Origin: JACVRW01 sp963734365
GTDB lineage: Bacteria; Actinomycetota; Thermoleophilia; Solirubrobacterales; Thermoleophilaceae
DNA length: 64,000 nucleotides
Reading direction: 5' to 3'
Assembly: GCA_963734365.1 (NCBI GenBank)
Contig: CAVTGV010000004.1
Coordinates: 496,001 to 560,000, forward strand
Part shown: in pieces, positions 24,663-34,258 of the stretch
Layout: each line of letters opens with the position of its first letter
Numbering within the stretch: the stretch's first letter is position 1
The notes under the pieces: model-generated
The model's input: only the letters and a program-made list of their open reading frames with translations
Databases searched by the model: none
What the model was told of the DNA's origin: nothing
Program-made: the position numbers and the translations under genes

Positions 24663-26994
24663 GCTCGAGCCCGGCCACGGCGATCGCCGAGCCGACCACC
24701 GCGGTGGCGACGATCTCTGCGCTCGGCACCGCCAAGTCGAAGAACTCGCGAGTCCACGGGAGGGCGAGCGTCCCAGCGTAGGCGAGCAGCAGCCCGAGAC
24801 ACATACCGCCGATCAGCCGTCCCCGCCGCCCACCGACGCCCTCCAGAGCGAGAACCAGGTACAGGCCGACCAGCACAAGCACGCTGATCGCCACCGTACG
24901 CGCCTCCATCAGAGGCAAGTCGAGCGCATTGAGCGCGAACTGGTAGCTCGACACCACGCCGATACCGGCCGCCGCCCCGGCCGGCACGGCGAAGCGCGAA
25001 ATGCGCCGAATGAAGCCGCGCGTGTCCCACGATCCGGAGCTCGGAGCGAGGGCCAGCAGGAAGGACGGGATGCCGATCGTCAAGCTCGCCGCCAGGCTGA
25101 AATGGCGCGGAATCAGTGGGTATGCCGTGGCCGTCGTGCCGACGGTCAGGATCAAGAACGCCGCGAAGGCGCTCTTGGTCACGTAAAGCTTGGCGACGCG
25201 CTGGAGGTTGCGCAGGATCTGCCGACCCTCGGCCACCATTCCGGGAACGGCGCTGAAGTCGCCTCGCACCAACACAAGATCGGCCACGCTCTTGGCCATC
25301 TGAGCGCCGCTGCCCTGAGCGATCGCCAGCCGCGCCTCCTTGAGCGCGGGCACGTCGTTGACACCGTCACCGAGCATCGCCACGTAGCGCCCCCGGTCGC
25401 GCAGCGCGGCGACCACGGCGCGCTTGCCGGCCGGGGAGATCCGCCCGACGACGGTGGCTCGCAACGCCGCGTCCAGCACATCGTGGTCGTGGTCGGCGGC
25501 GCTCCCATCGACCGCCGGCTCGGCCAGGGCGATGCCGGCGTCCGCGGCAATGGCGGCGACGGTCTCCGGCGCGTCGCCGGACAGCACCTTCAACTCCACG
25601 CCCTGGGAGCGGAAGAACACCACAGTCGCGCGTGCATCCGGGCGCAGGCGCTCGGCCAGCACCAGCACGCCGAGCAGTTCGAGCTCGACCGGCAGGGCTT
25701 CGTGGTCGTTCCGCGCGAGCGGCCGGGCGGACGCGGCGAACGCGAGCACCCGTCGCCCGTGGCGCTGCTCCTCCGCGACCCGCCCCGCCAGCGGACCGAG
25801 CGGGAGCAGCTCCGGCGCACCAAGCACATATGTGCGCCCCTCGAGGGTGAGCGCGCTCCAGCGCCGGCCAGACGAGAAGGGCACTTCGCCCTCGATCTCC
25901 ACGGCCTTCGCCGGGAACTCTCCGGCCAATGCCTCCAGCGTCCCGTTGTGGACAGGTGAGCTGGCCGCGTAGACCGCGAGGGCACGGGTCAGCTCGTTCG
26001 TTTGGGTTCCGGGCGCCGGCACCGCTTCGACAACCCGCAGCGCGGCCTCCGTGAGCGTGCCGGTCTTGTCGGTGCAGATCACGTCGACGCCGGCGAGCGA
26101 CTCGATCGCGTTCAATTGCTGGGCAAGCGCGCCACGCCGGCTCATGCGCAATGCGGCGATCGCATAGGTGAGGCTGGCGAGCACCATCAGGCCCTCAGGC
26201 ACGAGGCTCACCACCGCGGCGACCGACGTGGAGACTGTTTCGTCCAGCGAGGCGTCGCGCTTCTCGAGCGATACTCCGAGCACCGCTCCCAGCGGGATCA
26301 TCACGCCGACGAGCCCGAGAAGCAGGCGGTTGAAGGCCAGCTCGAGCGGCGATCGTGGATGGCGAAACGCGCGCGCCTCGCCGGCGATCCGCTCGGCGTA
26401 GCTGTCGGCGCCGACGGCCTCGACGACGTAGGAGCCACGTCCCTCGACGGCGAACGAGCCCGAGCGCACCTCCGCGCCCGCGCCGCTGCGCACGGGTGCG
26501 GATTCGCCGCTGAGGACCGACTCGTCCAGCGCAAGTCCTTCGGCGTTGACGAGCCGGCCGTCCGCCACGAGCTGGTCGCCGGGGGCGAGCCGGACGAGAT
26601 CGCCCGGGACGACATCGTCGACATGCAAGGGGCGCGGACGGCCGTCGCGCACCACCGTGGCGGTCGGCGCCACCAGCGCGGACAGCCGGTCGAGCGCTCG
26701 CTTGGCACGCACCTCCTGGGTGATGCCAACGGCGGTGTTGGCGACGAGGATCCCGAGAAACAGAGCGTCCCGCCAGTCGCCGTAGAGCAGGGTGACCGTG
26801 CCGAACGTCGCGAGGATCAGGTTGAAGATCGTGAAGACGTTGGCACGCACGATGCTGCCGTACGAGCGGCTGGCTCCAGTGCGTGCGGGCGGCGGCCGCT
26901 CCGGCAGTCGCCGTCGCGCCTCGCTCTCGCTGAGGCCGCGCTCGGACACGCCAGGCGCGACCGGCGCCCCCTCCGTATGCGTGGGGCTAGTCAT
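24622..26994 (-). CDS. P-type cation-transporting ATPase (CtpE-like)
   Basis: A 790-residue P-type ATPase from the ATG at 26994 (MTSPTHTEGAPVAPG). It has an actuator-domain motif (LDESVLSGESAP), the membrane motif LVPEGLMVLASLTYA, the phosphorylation site DKTGTLT, and the hinge GDGVNDVPALKEARLAIAQ. There is no N-terminal metal-binding CxxC domain, so it is not a heavy-metal pump. The PEGL membrane motif and overall form resemble M. tuberculosis CtpE, a calcium-linked ATPase; the ion here is unproven. It diverges from the ABC operon at 27132, with operator candidate 7 between, 70 nt from this start. Confidence 0.9.
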   Translation of the reverse strand: MTSPTHTEGAPVAPGVSERGLSESEARRRLPERPPPARTGASRSYGSIVRANVFTIFNLILATFGTVTLLYGDWRDALFLGILVANTAVGITQEVRAKRALDRLSALVAPTATVVRDGRPRPLHVDDVVPGDLVRLAPGDQLVADGRLVNAEGLALDESVLSGESAPVRSGAGAEVRSGSFAVEGRGSYVVEAVGADSYAERIAGEARAFRHPRSPLELAFNRLLLGLVGVMIPLGAVLGVSLEKRDASLDETVSTSVAAVVSLVPEGLMVLASLTYAIAALRMSRRGALAQQLNAIESLAGVDVICTDKTGTLTEAALRVVEAVPAPGTQTNELTRALAVYAASSPVHNGTLEALAGEFPAKAVEIEGEVPFSSGRRWSALTLEGRTYVLGAPELLPLGPLAGRVAEEQRHGRRVLAFAASARPLARNDHEALPVELELLGVLVLAERLRPDARATVVFFRSQGVELKVLSGDAPETVAAIAADAGIALAEPAVDGSAADHDHDVLDAALRATVVGRISPAGKRAVVAALRDRGRYVAMLGDGVNDVPALKEARLAIAQGSGAQMAKSVADLVLVRGDFSAVPGMVAEGRQILRNLQRVAKLYVTKSAFAAFLILTVGTTATAYPLIPRHFSLAASLTIGIPSFLLALAPSSGSWDTRGFIRRISRFAVPAGAAAGIGVVSSYQFALNALDLPLMEARTVAISVLVLVGLYLVLALEGVGGRRGRLIGGMCLGLLLAYAGTLALPWTREFFDLAVPSAEIVATAVVGSAIAVAGLELMGLRESEGSASP

Positions 26995-27063
26995 CGATGC
27001 ACGTCCCACGCGAGCGTAGGACGGCGCCGGCCGTCGGCCATCGGCGATGCGCCGTGCCCGGGC

Positions 27064-27082
27064 TGCGGACTTCTACGGACGG
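27064..27082 (+). promoter_or_regulatory. Operator candidate 7 (ABC-2 exporter / CtpE-like)
   Basis: TGCGGACTTCTACGGACGG keeps the TGCGG arm and a CTACGGA core. It ends 50 nt before the ABC ATPase ATG at 27132 and is 70 nt from the P-type ATPase start on the other side. Confidence 0.6.
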
Positions 27083-27131
27083 GCTCGCGCCGCGCGGCGG
27101 CATACGCTGCCGCGGTGGGAACGCGGCGAAT

Positions 27132-28034
27132 ATGACGTGCGCGGCGATACGCACGGAGCGGCTCTCCAAGGACTACGGCGCGGGACGCGGGGTTTTCGAT
27201 CTCGATCTCGAGATCGAGCGCGGTGAGATCTTTGGCTTTCTCGGCCCCAACGGGGCGGGCAAGTCGACGACCATGCGCTTGCTGCTCGACCTGATCACGC
27301 CGACCTCGGGTTCCGCGGCGTTGCTGGGGCTCGACAGCCACGGGCAGAGCCTGGAAATCAGACGTAGGGTCGGTTTTCTGCCGGGCGACTTCGCCCTCTA
27401 CCCGAAGCTTGACGGTGCGGCGATTCTGGACTACCTGGCCGAGCTTCGCGGTGGCGTGGACCCCCGGATTCGAGCCCAGTTGGCGGAGCGCTTCGACGCC
27501 GAACTCGACCGGCCGGTACGGGAGCTCTCGACCGGAAACCGGCAAAAGCTCGGGCTCATCCAGGCGTTCATGCACGAGCCTGAGTTGCTGATCCTCGATG
27601 AGCCGATCGCGGGGCTCGATCCGTTGGTCCAGCAGAGCTTCCACGCTCTCCTGAGCGAGGTTGCGCGTGATGGACGGACCGTGTTCTTGTCGTCGCACAC
27701 TCTGTCGGAGGTGGAGCGGGTGGCGCACCGGGTCGCCATCCTGCGACAGGGTCGGCTGGCGGTCGTCGACTCGTTGGAGAACCTGCGGGCGATCGCGTTG
27801 CGTCATCTCGACATCGAGTTCGGCGACACGCCGCCGCAGGTCGAAGAGTTTCGCTCGCTGCCGGGCGTCCGCGACGCTCGCCTGGACGACTCACACCTCC
27901 GGGTGATCTTCGAGGGTTCGGCAGATGCGATCGTCAAGGCTGCCGCCGTGCACGAGGTCCGCTCGATCCGCAGCCAGGAGGACGATCTCGAGGAGATCTT
28001 CCTGCACTACTACCGGGAAGGCGGGGAGGGTTGA
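27132..28034 (+). CDS. ABC-2 type transporter ATP-binding protein
   Basis: A 300-residue ATPase with Walker A GPNGAGKST and Walker B LLILDEPIAGLDP. The signature is LSTGNRQKLGL rather than LSGGQ, a common variant in ABC-2 exporters. Its C-terminal extension (about 215-300) is typical of the drug/lantibiotic-type exporters. The stop overlaps the permease TTG start (TTGA), so the pair is coupled. Export substrate unknown. Confidence 0.92.
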   Translation: MTCAAIRTERLSKDYGAGRGVFDLDLEIERGEIFGFLGPNGAGKSTTMRLLLDLITPTSGSAALLGLDSHGQSLEIRRRVGFLPGDFALYPKLDGAAILDYLAELRGGVDPRIRAQLAERFDAELDRPVRELSTGNRQKLGLIQAFMHEPELLILDEPIAGLDPLVQQSFHALLSEVARDGRTVFLSSHTLSEVERVAHRVAILRQGRLAVVDSLENLRAIALRHLDIEFGDTPPQVEEFRSLPGVRDARLDDSHLRVIFEGSADAIVKAAAVHEVRSIRSQEDDLEEIFLHYYREGGEG

Positions 28035-28813
28035 GCGGCGCCACCTTCAGGATGGCGATGCGCCTGCGCCTGCCCTCGACGATGCTTACCGCGGCCGGGA
28101 TGCTGTCGGTCATCCTGATGGTCGGAGCGCTGTTTCCGGCGGTGGGAGGGTCAATCGGGAAGCTGGATCTTCCCGAGGGCGTGGCCGAGCTGCTCGGCGG
28201 CGCCGACTACGGAACGCTGACGGGATGGATGAGAAGCGAGATCGGGGCGGTCTACGGCCCGCTGGTGATCGCGGCCACCGCCATCACCGGCGCCGCCGCC
28301 TTGACCGCGGGGGAGGAGGAAGATGGCATCCTCGGGCTGGTCCTGGCTCATCCGGTCGAGCGCTCGCATGTGGTGTTGGCCAAGGGAACGGCCGTGGCCT
28401 CCAGCGTGTGCCTGATCGCCCTCGGCACGTGGCTGGGCTTGATCGGCGGCGTCGCCATCGCGGGCGGCGGCATCGGGTTTGGCGAGCTCGCTGCGCTGGC
28501 CATCCACCTCGCGTTCTTCGGATTCGCGGTCGGCTCCTTGGCATTGGCCCTTGCGGCCGCGACCGGGCGGCGGACGGTTGCGACCGCTGGCGCAGCCGGA
28601 TTCGCGCTTCTCGGGTTCCTGATCAACGGATTCGCACCGCTGATTGACGCGATCGCCTGGCTGAAGTACGTCTCGCCCTTCTACTACTACTCGGGTTACG
28701 ATCCGCTTGCCAACGGCGTGAACGCGGCCGACTTAGCAGTGTTCGCCGGAGCCTCGGCCGCATTGACCGCGTTCGGCATGTGGGCGATTCAACGGCGCGA
28801 CTTGCGAGGCTAG
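28031..28813 (+). CDS. ABC-2 type permease
   Basis: A 260-residue protein starting at a TTG that overlaps the ATPase stop. It has six predicted helices with the two-step pattern of ABC-2 permeases: one helix near residues 20-40, a pair around 75-135, and more up to 255. The segment TAGEEEDGILGLVLAHPVERSHVVLAKG is the usual cytosolic coupling element between helices 2 and 3. It forms the membrane part of the exporter with the preceding gene. The substrate is not evident. Confidence 0.87.
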   Translation: MSGATFRMAMRLRLPSTMLTAAGMLSVILMVGALFPAVGGSIGKLDLPEGVAELLGGADYGTLTGWMRSEIGAVYGPLVIAATAITGAAALTAGEEEDGILGLVLAHPVERSHVVLAKGTAVASSVCLIALGTWLGLIGGVAIAGGGIGFGELAALAIHLAFFGFAVGSLALALAAATGRRTVATAGAAGFALLGFLINGFAPLIDAIAWLKYVSPFYYYSGYDPLANGVNAADLAVFAGASAALTAFGMWAIQRRDLRG

Positions 28814-28827
28814 GGCCTCGCCAGCCC

Positions 28828-28845
28828 TCTGCGTAGTTTTCCACA
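28828..28845 (-). promoter_or_regulatory. Operator candidate 8 (usp 28903)
   Basis: Minus strand reads TGTGGAAAACTACGCAGA: a strong match to left arm and core, in the orientation opposite to the gene it precedes. It ends 58 nt before the Usp ATG. Reverse orientation is tolerable if the site is a palindrome read by a dimer. Confidence 0.6.
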
Positions 28846-28902
28846 GTCCCGTCAGCGCAGACTGCGGTTCTCAGCGAGGTTCGGCGGCCGTAGCCTCGCG
28901 AC

Positions 28903-29835
28903 ATGAGCGACAGTCCAGAGCCTCGCCCGATAGTCGTCGGCTATGACGGCAGTCCCCAGGCACACGATGCACTCGCCCTGGGCGAGGCACTCTCGTCTGT
29001 GACAGGGGAACGACTCGTCCTGGCGGGGGCGTACGGGCCCGAGGCGGCCGTGAGCGACAAGGAACGGGATTCACGCCGCGCAGAGATCCTCGAGCAGCTC
29101 GCGGAGGCGGCGGCCTCGCTCCCCTCGGACCGGTCGCTCCAGGTCGAGACGCGCGCCGTGTCCGGCAGTTCGGCGGCGGCTGCGCTTCAGGAGTTCGCGG
29201 AAGCCGAGCATCCGCGGGCGCTCGTGCTCGGCTCCTGCCACCGTGGCGCTATAGCGCGCGTGGTGATCGGCGGTGTCGCGGAGCAGCTGCTGCAGGGGTC
29301 GCCATGTCCTGTGGTCGTGGCGCCGCGCGGTCTGGCGGGGCGCGGACCGGTGCGGCTGGGCAAGGTGTGCGTGGGCTTCGACGGCGAGCCGGAGGGGTGG
29401 ACGGCTCTACAGCGGGGTGCGCAGATCGCTGCCGTTGCGGGTGCGCGCCTGCGGGTCGCGATGGTCGTTCCTCCGTTGACAGGCGTTCCGACTATGACGG
29501 TAATTCCGGCCGAGCTCGTCGAGGAGCGTCTCGAGAGAGCGCAGAGCGAGCTAGACCGCGCGGTGCGCAGCGTAGCCAAGCGTCTGCACCCGACAGGGAG
29601 GCTGCTGCGCGGCAGCCCCGGCCAGCAACTCGCCGACGACGCGAGTGCGGCCGTGGACCTGATGGTGGTCGGGTCCCGCGGTTACGGCCCCCTGCAGCGT
29701 GTCCTTCTGGGTAGTGTCTCGACCTCGCTGATGCATTCCGCCCCGTGCCCCGTGATGGTGGTGCCACGGACCGCCGAGTTCGATCCAAGCGGAGTGGGAT
29801 TGGCGGGCGAAGACCAAGCCGTCGCTTCAGCCTGA
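28903..29835 (+). CDS. Tandem universal stress protein
   Basis: 310 residues with two Usp domains (about 5-145 and 150-295). The second carries a near-canonical ATP loop, GSRGYGPLQRVLLGSVS, at about 249-265. The first has GSCHRGAIARVVIGGVA, a degenerate form. Domain 1 begins PIVVGYDGSPQAHDALALG, very like the Usp at 1370-2275, so they are close paralogues. It lies 89 nt after the ABC-2 permease with its own operator candidate, and converges on another Usp gene. Confidence 0.93.
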   Translation: MSDSPEPRPIVVGYDGSPQAHDALALGEALSSVTGERLVLAGAYGPEAAVSDKERDSRRAEILEQLAEAAASLPSDRSLQVETRAVSGSSAAAALQEFAEAEHPRALVLGSCHRGAIARVVIGGVAEQLLQGSPCPVVVAPRGLAGRGPVRLGKVCVGFDGEPEGWTALQRGAQIAAVAGARLRVAMVVPPLTGVPTMTVIPAELVEERLERAQSELDRAVRSVAKRLHPTGRLLRGSPGQQLADDASAAVDLMVVGSRGYGPLQRVLLGSVSTSLMHSAPCPVMVVPRTAEFDPSGVGLAGEDQAVASA

Positions 29836-29871
29836 GCGCCTCGGCGCGAAGTGGCAGTGATGTCGCCCCGC

Positions 29872-30705
29872 TCACGCTGGCCGGGCGACCAGCACCGAGC
29901 AGTGCGCGCGGTGCGCGACGCGCTCGCTCACGCTACCCAGCGCCCGAACGCCGCTGAGCCCGCGACTGCCGACCACGACGAGCGACACCCGCTCGGCGTC
30001 GGCCGTCTCGAGGATGCACTCGGCGGCGTGCCCGGATGTGCGGACGACGGTCGGCTCAACGCCGAGCCCGGCAGTTAGATCCACGGTCTCGATGGCGACG
30101 CGCTTCGGATCGCCGTGCGAAGCAGGCTCGACCGTCACCAGGAACACACTGGAACGGTTGTGGTGGCCGATGCGCGACGTCAGCTCCACCGCGCGCTCAG
30201 CAGCAGGCGAACCGTCGGTCGCAACCAGGATTCGCTCCGGAAAGAGAACGTCCGGCGGGCGCCGCGCGATCAGCACCGGAACCGTGGCCCGATGCGCGGC
30301 CGCGGATGCGGTGCCGCCGAGCGCGATCCCACCAGCTCGGGAGCCGCCGTGGCTCGCGACTACGAGCAGATCCGACCGAGATGCCTCGCCCAGCAGGACC
30401 GGACGAGGGTCATGACCCGTGAGTATCTCGGCAACGGCGTCGACGCCGGCGTCGCGAGCTGCCTCCAAGGCCTGCTCCAGCGCCGCGTCGGCGCGCTCGG
30501 CGGTGATCGTCGCCTGGCGCGACGCGCCGGCGCCTCTTTCCTCGCGGACGCAGACGAAGACCAGGGCGGTATTTGTTCCCGAGAGGGCAATCGCCTGCTC
30601 GACGGCACAGTGGGCGCTACGGCTGCCGTCCACCCCGCAGACGATGCGCCCGAACGGTGGCGGAACCTCCCGCTCGGAACGTGCACCTGCCGGCGAGCTA
30701 GCCAC
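29872..30705 (-). CDS. Tandem universal stress protein, coupled to a CBS protein
   Basis: About 277 residues with two Usp domains, first GRIVCGVDGSRSAHCAVEQA and second ERILVATDGSPAAERAVE. The ATP loop of domain 2 is GSRGLSGVRALGSVSERV, close to canonical; domain 1 has SHGGSRAGGIALGGTAS. I take the GTG at 30705, overlapping the CBS stop by 8 nt, over an ATG 27 nt upstream, because the fold needs none of the extra residues. Translational coupling to the CBS gene suggests both adenylate sensors act together. Confidence 0.9.
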   Translation of the reverse strand: MASSPAGARSEREVPPPFGRIVCGVDGSRSAHCAVEQAIALSGTNTALVFVCVREERGAGASRQATITAERADAALEQALEAARDAGVDAVAEILTGHDPRPVLLGEASRSDLLVVASHGGSRAGGIALGGTASAAAHRATVPVLIARRPPDVLFPERILVATDGSPAAERAVELTSRIGHHNRSSVFLVTVEPASHGDPKRVAIETVDLTAGLGVEPTVVRTSGHAAECILETADAERVSLVVVGSRGLSGVRALGSVSERVAHRAHCSVLVARPA

Positions 30706-31147
30706 GGCCCCAAGCGATGATGCCGGCCACATCGAGGCTCGACAGCACGCCCATCGGTGGACTGGAGGACTCCGGGTCGCCGACGAGCAGGTGCGTTACC
30801 CGGTGGCGCTCCATCAACTCGACCGCGCTGCTCAGCAGCTCGCTGGGCTTCACCATCACCGGAGGGTCGCTTGCGCACGATCCGGCGAGGCGGTCCGCGG
30901 CGTCCGCTGCGACGTGGAGCACGTCGCCATCGGTCACGACTCTCCAAGGGGCGTCCCCGGCGAGGACGACGACGGCGTGCACATGGTTGGTCGCCATCAT
31001 TTGGGCCACCGTGTCCATCGCGGTATCGGGTGGGCAGCTGATCACACCCGTTCGCATGGCGTCGGCGACCCGAGCGTGCTCCCACGACGGCGTCAGGTAG
31101 CTGCCTTGGAAGGTGACGAGCTGGCCGTGCGTCTTCTGCTGGCTCAT
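30698..31147 (-). CDS. Two-CBS-domain protein
   Basis: 149 residues, CBS pair at about 27-85 and 92-148, with the pre-domain ARVADAMRTGVI and the ending VAGIIAWGRG that mark it as a paralogue of the CBS proteins at 7752-8189 and 22872-23324. First gene of a two-gene unit with the Usp gene. The ATG at 31147 gives a longer N-terminal tail (MSQQKTHGQLVTFQGSYLTP) than its paralogues. A weaker operator candidate lies only 24 nt upstream. Confidence 0.88.
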   Translation of the reverse strand: MSQQKTHGQLVTFQGSYLTPSWEHARVADAMRTGVISCPPDTAMDTVAQMMATNHVHAVVVLAGDAPWRVVTDGDVLHVAADAADRLAGSCASDPPVMVKPSELLSSAVELMERHRVTHLLVGDPESSSPPMGVLSSLDVAGIIAWGRG

Positions 31148-31170
31148 GCGGGCAACGCTACGCCCGGTCA

Positions 31171-31188
31171 GGTCCGTTTACGACCGCA
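31171..31188 (-). promoter_or_regulatory. Operator candidate 9 (CBS-usp / DUF1918), weak
   Basis: Minus strand reads TGCGGTCGTAAACGGACC: left arm and ACGGA kept, middle divergent. 24 nt from the CBS start and 92 nt from the DUF1918 ATG. It is one of the weakest members by spacing and sequence. Confidence 0.35.
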
Positions 31189-31279
31189 CTCAGGGCGGAT
31201 CCTCGCCGCGGAAAAACACTGAGCCGGTTCAGCGTTACAGCCCGATGCGGACGCCGCCCCGGCAAGCGACCATCTGGAC

Positions 31280-31507
31280 ATGCCCGACTCACAATCCATC
31301 CTCCGCGCCCAGCCCGGCGACAGGCTGGTCATCCGCGCGCATCACTCCGGCGAAGCTGAGCACGACGGCGAGATCTTGGAGGTGCTGGGCGAGGCCGGCG
31401 GACCTCCGTACCTGGTTCGCTGGGAGGAGGACGGTCATGTCAGCCGCATGTATCCCGGCAACGACGCCTACGTGCAGCACCTGCACGGCGACGTCCCCAC
31501 CGGCTGA
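31280..31507 (+). CDS. DUF1918 small protein
   Basis: 75 residues, a complete DUF1918 domain: QPGDRLVIRAHHSGEAEHDG, ILEVLGEAGGPPYLVRWEEDGH, YPGNDAYVQH. It forms a small SH3-like barrel by family analogy; function is unknown, and the family is mainly actinobacterial and often near stress genes. It starts at ATG 31280 and converges on adhE, 13 nt apart. Confidence 0.85.
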   Translation: MPDSQSILRAQPGDRLVIRAHHSGEAEHDGEILEVLGEAGGPPYLVRWEEDGHVSRMYPGNDAYVQHLHGDVPTG

Positions 31508-31520
31508 GCGGTCGCCGTCC

Positions 31521-34158
31521 TTACCACCCGCGCCAGCCCGCCTCGAGCAACTCGATCAATTCGCTCACCAGCGGGATGCGGGGGTTGGTACGGATACTGG
31601 GGTCCTCGAAGGCGGACCGGGCCAGGTCGGGCAGCGCCTGTTCGAAGTCCGCGCGCTCGATGCCGGTCTCGGATAGCGAACGCGGCATCCCGACATCGGC
31701 CAGCAGCTCCTCGACCTTCGCGAACAGCCGGCCGCGGCGCTGCTCCTCTGTCTTTCCGCCGAGCCCGATGATCCAGGCGATCTGCGCATACTTGTCGGGC
31801 GCCACGTAGGCCGTGTAGCCGGGCGCCGGCATGAACTTGCTCGGCAGCGACGCGTTGTAGCGCAGCACGTGCGGAAGGAAGATCCCGTTGGCGCGCCCGT
31901 GCGCGATTCCGAACCGAGCGCCGACGGCATGCGCGAGGGCGTGGTTCACGCCGACGAACGCGTTCGAGAATGCGAGCCCTGCGATCGTCGCGGCGTTGGA
32001 CATGGCGCTGCGCGCCTCGAGGTCGGAGCCGTCGGCGAACGCGCGCGGGAGGTGGGGGAGGATCTGATAAACGGCCTGGACGCAGAAGGCGTCGGTGTAC
32101 GGGGATCCGAAGATCGATACCGCGGCCTCGAGTGCGTGGGTGAGCGCGTCGACTCCCGTGTCAGCGGTCAGCGTGGGAGGCATCGAAAGCGTCAGGCGCG
32201 GCTCCACGACGGCCATGTCCGGGACCAGCGAGTAGTCGACCAGCGTCGCCTTCCGGCCGCCGACGGTCAGCACGGCGGCGGGCGAGACCTCGGACCCGGT
32301 GCCGGCGGTGGTCGGGACGGCTACCAGCCGCACGGAGTGGTCGATCTCGGGGTAGTGCGCCACGCGCTTGCGCGCGTCGAGAAACGGCAGGGTGAGCTCG
32401 TCGAGCGAGAGCTCGGGGCTCTCGTGGAACAGGCGCATTGCCTTAGCCGCGTCGATCACCGATCCACCTCCGGCCGCGATCAGGAGGTCGGGCCGCAGCT
32501 CGTCGAGCACCTTGACGCCGGCGCGGACCTGCGCCTCGCCGGGCTCGGGCTCGATGTCGGAGAAGACGTGGACACCGATGCCGTCGAGGTGCTGGCGGAT
32601 CTCTTCCGCGACGCCGCGGCTCTCGGAGCCCGGGTCGGTCACCAGCATCGCCTGCGTGGCGCGTAGCTGGCGGAGGCTGTCGATCGCGCCGACGTTGAAG
32701 TAGGTGTCCGATGGGACACGAAACCACTGGGGCGGCGCTTGCCGGCGCGAGACGGTCTTGATGTTGAGGAGGTTGCGGTAGTTGACGTTGTCGGTCGTGA
32801 CCGAGCCGCCCCAGGTGCCGCAGCCCAGCGAGAACGTGGGAGTCATCGAGTTGTAGACGCCGCCCAGCGCGCCCACGGCGGTGGGCGCATTGACCAGGAT
32901 GCGGCCTGTTCGGATCGTCTCAGCGAAGCGCTGGATCACGTCCTCGTTGGTGGCGTACACCGCGGACGTGTGTCCCAGCCCGCCGTGCTCGGTCACCAGC
33001 TCGCAGACCGCAAGCGCGTGCTCTACCGACGGCGAGCGCACCAGCCCAAGCACGGGCATCAGCTTCTCGTGCAGCAACGGGTGGCGCTCCAGGTCGCCGA
33101 TCTCCGAAGGAAGCGGGGCGAGCAGCACCTTGTCGCGCTCGACGGTCTCGAAGCCCGCCATCGAGCCGAGGTTGAGACAGGACTGGCCGAGCGCTTGCAC
33201 CTGGACGCTGCCGTCCGGCGCGAACGCGACGCCGGAGAGCTTGTCGACCTCGCCGCTGGTCAGCAGGCGCGCTCCCATACGCTGAAGCTCGCCGAGCGGT
33301 CTGGTCCCAGACTGCGTCGTCGATCACGCACGTCTGCTCCGCGGGACAAATGACCGAGGCGTCGAACGTCTTCGAGATCAGCATGTCGACCACGGCCATG
33401 CTCACGTCCGCGCTGCGGTGGATGTACACGGGCGCGTTACCGGGGCCCACGCTGATGCACGGCTTGCCCGCCTCGTTGGCGGCCGCGACAGCCTTCGGCC
33501 CGCCGGTGGTCCAGATCAAGTCGACGCCGGGGTGGTGGAAGAGGTACTGGGAGACGTCGAGCGTGGGGTCGGGCACGACCTGAACGGCGTTTGGCGGCAG
33601 GCCCGCGGCCTCTCCGGCCTCTTGGAGCAGCTCGACCGCGCGCTGAGCACAGCGCGCCGCCCGTGCAGACGGCCTGAAGACGATCGCGTTGCGGGTCTTT
33701 GCGGCCACGATCGCTTTGAAGAGGACGGTCGAGGTGGGGTTGGTGATCGGGGTGAGAGCCAGCACGACGCCGATCGGCTCCGCTACCTCCTGAATGCCCC
33801 GCTCGGGGTCCTCGGCGATGACGCCGACCGAGCGTTTGTCCTTCAAGTAGTCGAACAGGAACTCCGTGGCGATGTAGTTCTTGACGACCTTGTCCTCGAA
33901 TACGCCGAAGCCCGTCTCCTCCATCGCCAGCTGGGCCAGCTCGACGGCATTCTTGAGGCCCGCGACGACCATCGCCCACACGATGCGGTCCACCTCGGCC
34001 TGATCCAGCTGGCGGAATTCTGCCGCCGCGATCCGGGCGCGGTCGACGAACCCGTCCAACCGCGCCGCCGCTTCGGCGGCTAGCTTGGGCGGACCGCCGT
34101 TGCCGGCAGGCGCCGCCCCGGCATGCGCGGCTGGGACGGATTCGGACACTGCGTTCAT
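31521..34158 (-). CDS. adhE: Bifunctional acetaldehyde-CoA/alcohol dehydrogenase (frameshifted)
   Basis: Reduces acetyl-CoA to ethanol with two NADH. The N-terminal aldehyde dehydrogenase half (about 1-440) has KTFDASVICPAEQTCVIDD with the catalytic Cys. The C-terminal iron-dependent alcohol dehydrogenase half has AAGGGSVIDAAKAMR, TTAGTGSEVSP, GVDALTHALEA and NHALAHAVGARFGIAHG with the iron-binding His. One base is out of frame at about 33296-33303, near the end of the ALDH active-site region. The two frames join as DDAVWDQT-LGELQRMGARLLT, giving about 879 residues, the expected length. So probably a single intact gene with a sequence error. Operator candidate 10 lies 51 nt upstream. Confidence 0.92.
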
Positions 34159-34208
34159 GCTCCCGGTGTCGCCGCCCGGGTACGACGGCAGTGCCTACGG
34201 GTTGCGAT

Positions 34209-34229
34209 CCGGGCGGACTACGGATCCCG
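34209..34229 (+). promoter_or_regulatory. Operator candidate 10 (adhE / DUF6328)
   Basis: CCGGGCGGACTACGGATCCCG holds the full ACTACGGAT core with a CGGG/CCCG dyad. It lies 51 nt from the adhE ATG and 30 nt from the divergent DUF6328 ATG. Confidence 0.65.
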
Positions 34230-34258
34230 CGTCGGTCGTCGCGGCGTAGGGTCGGACG

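Noticed and set aside
6090..33303. Programmed ribosomal frameshifting in gap and adhE
   Set aside because: No slippery heptamer is visible, the shifts are in unrelated genes at different relative positions, and indel error explains all cases.
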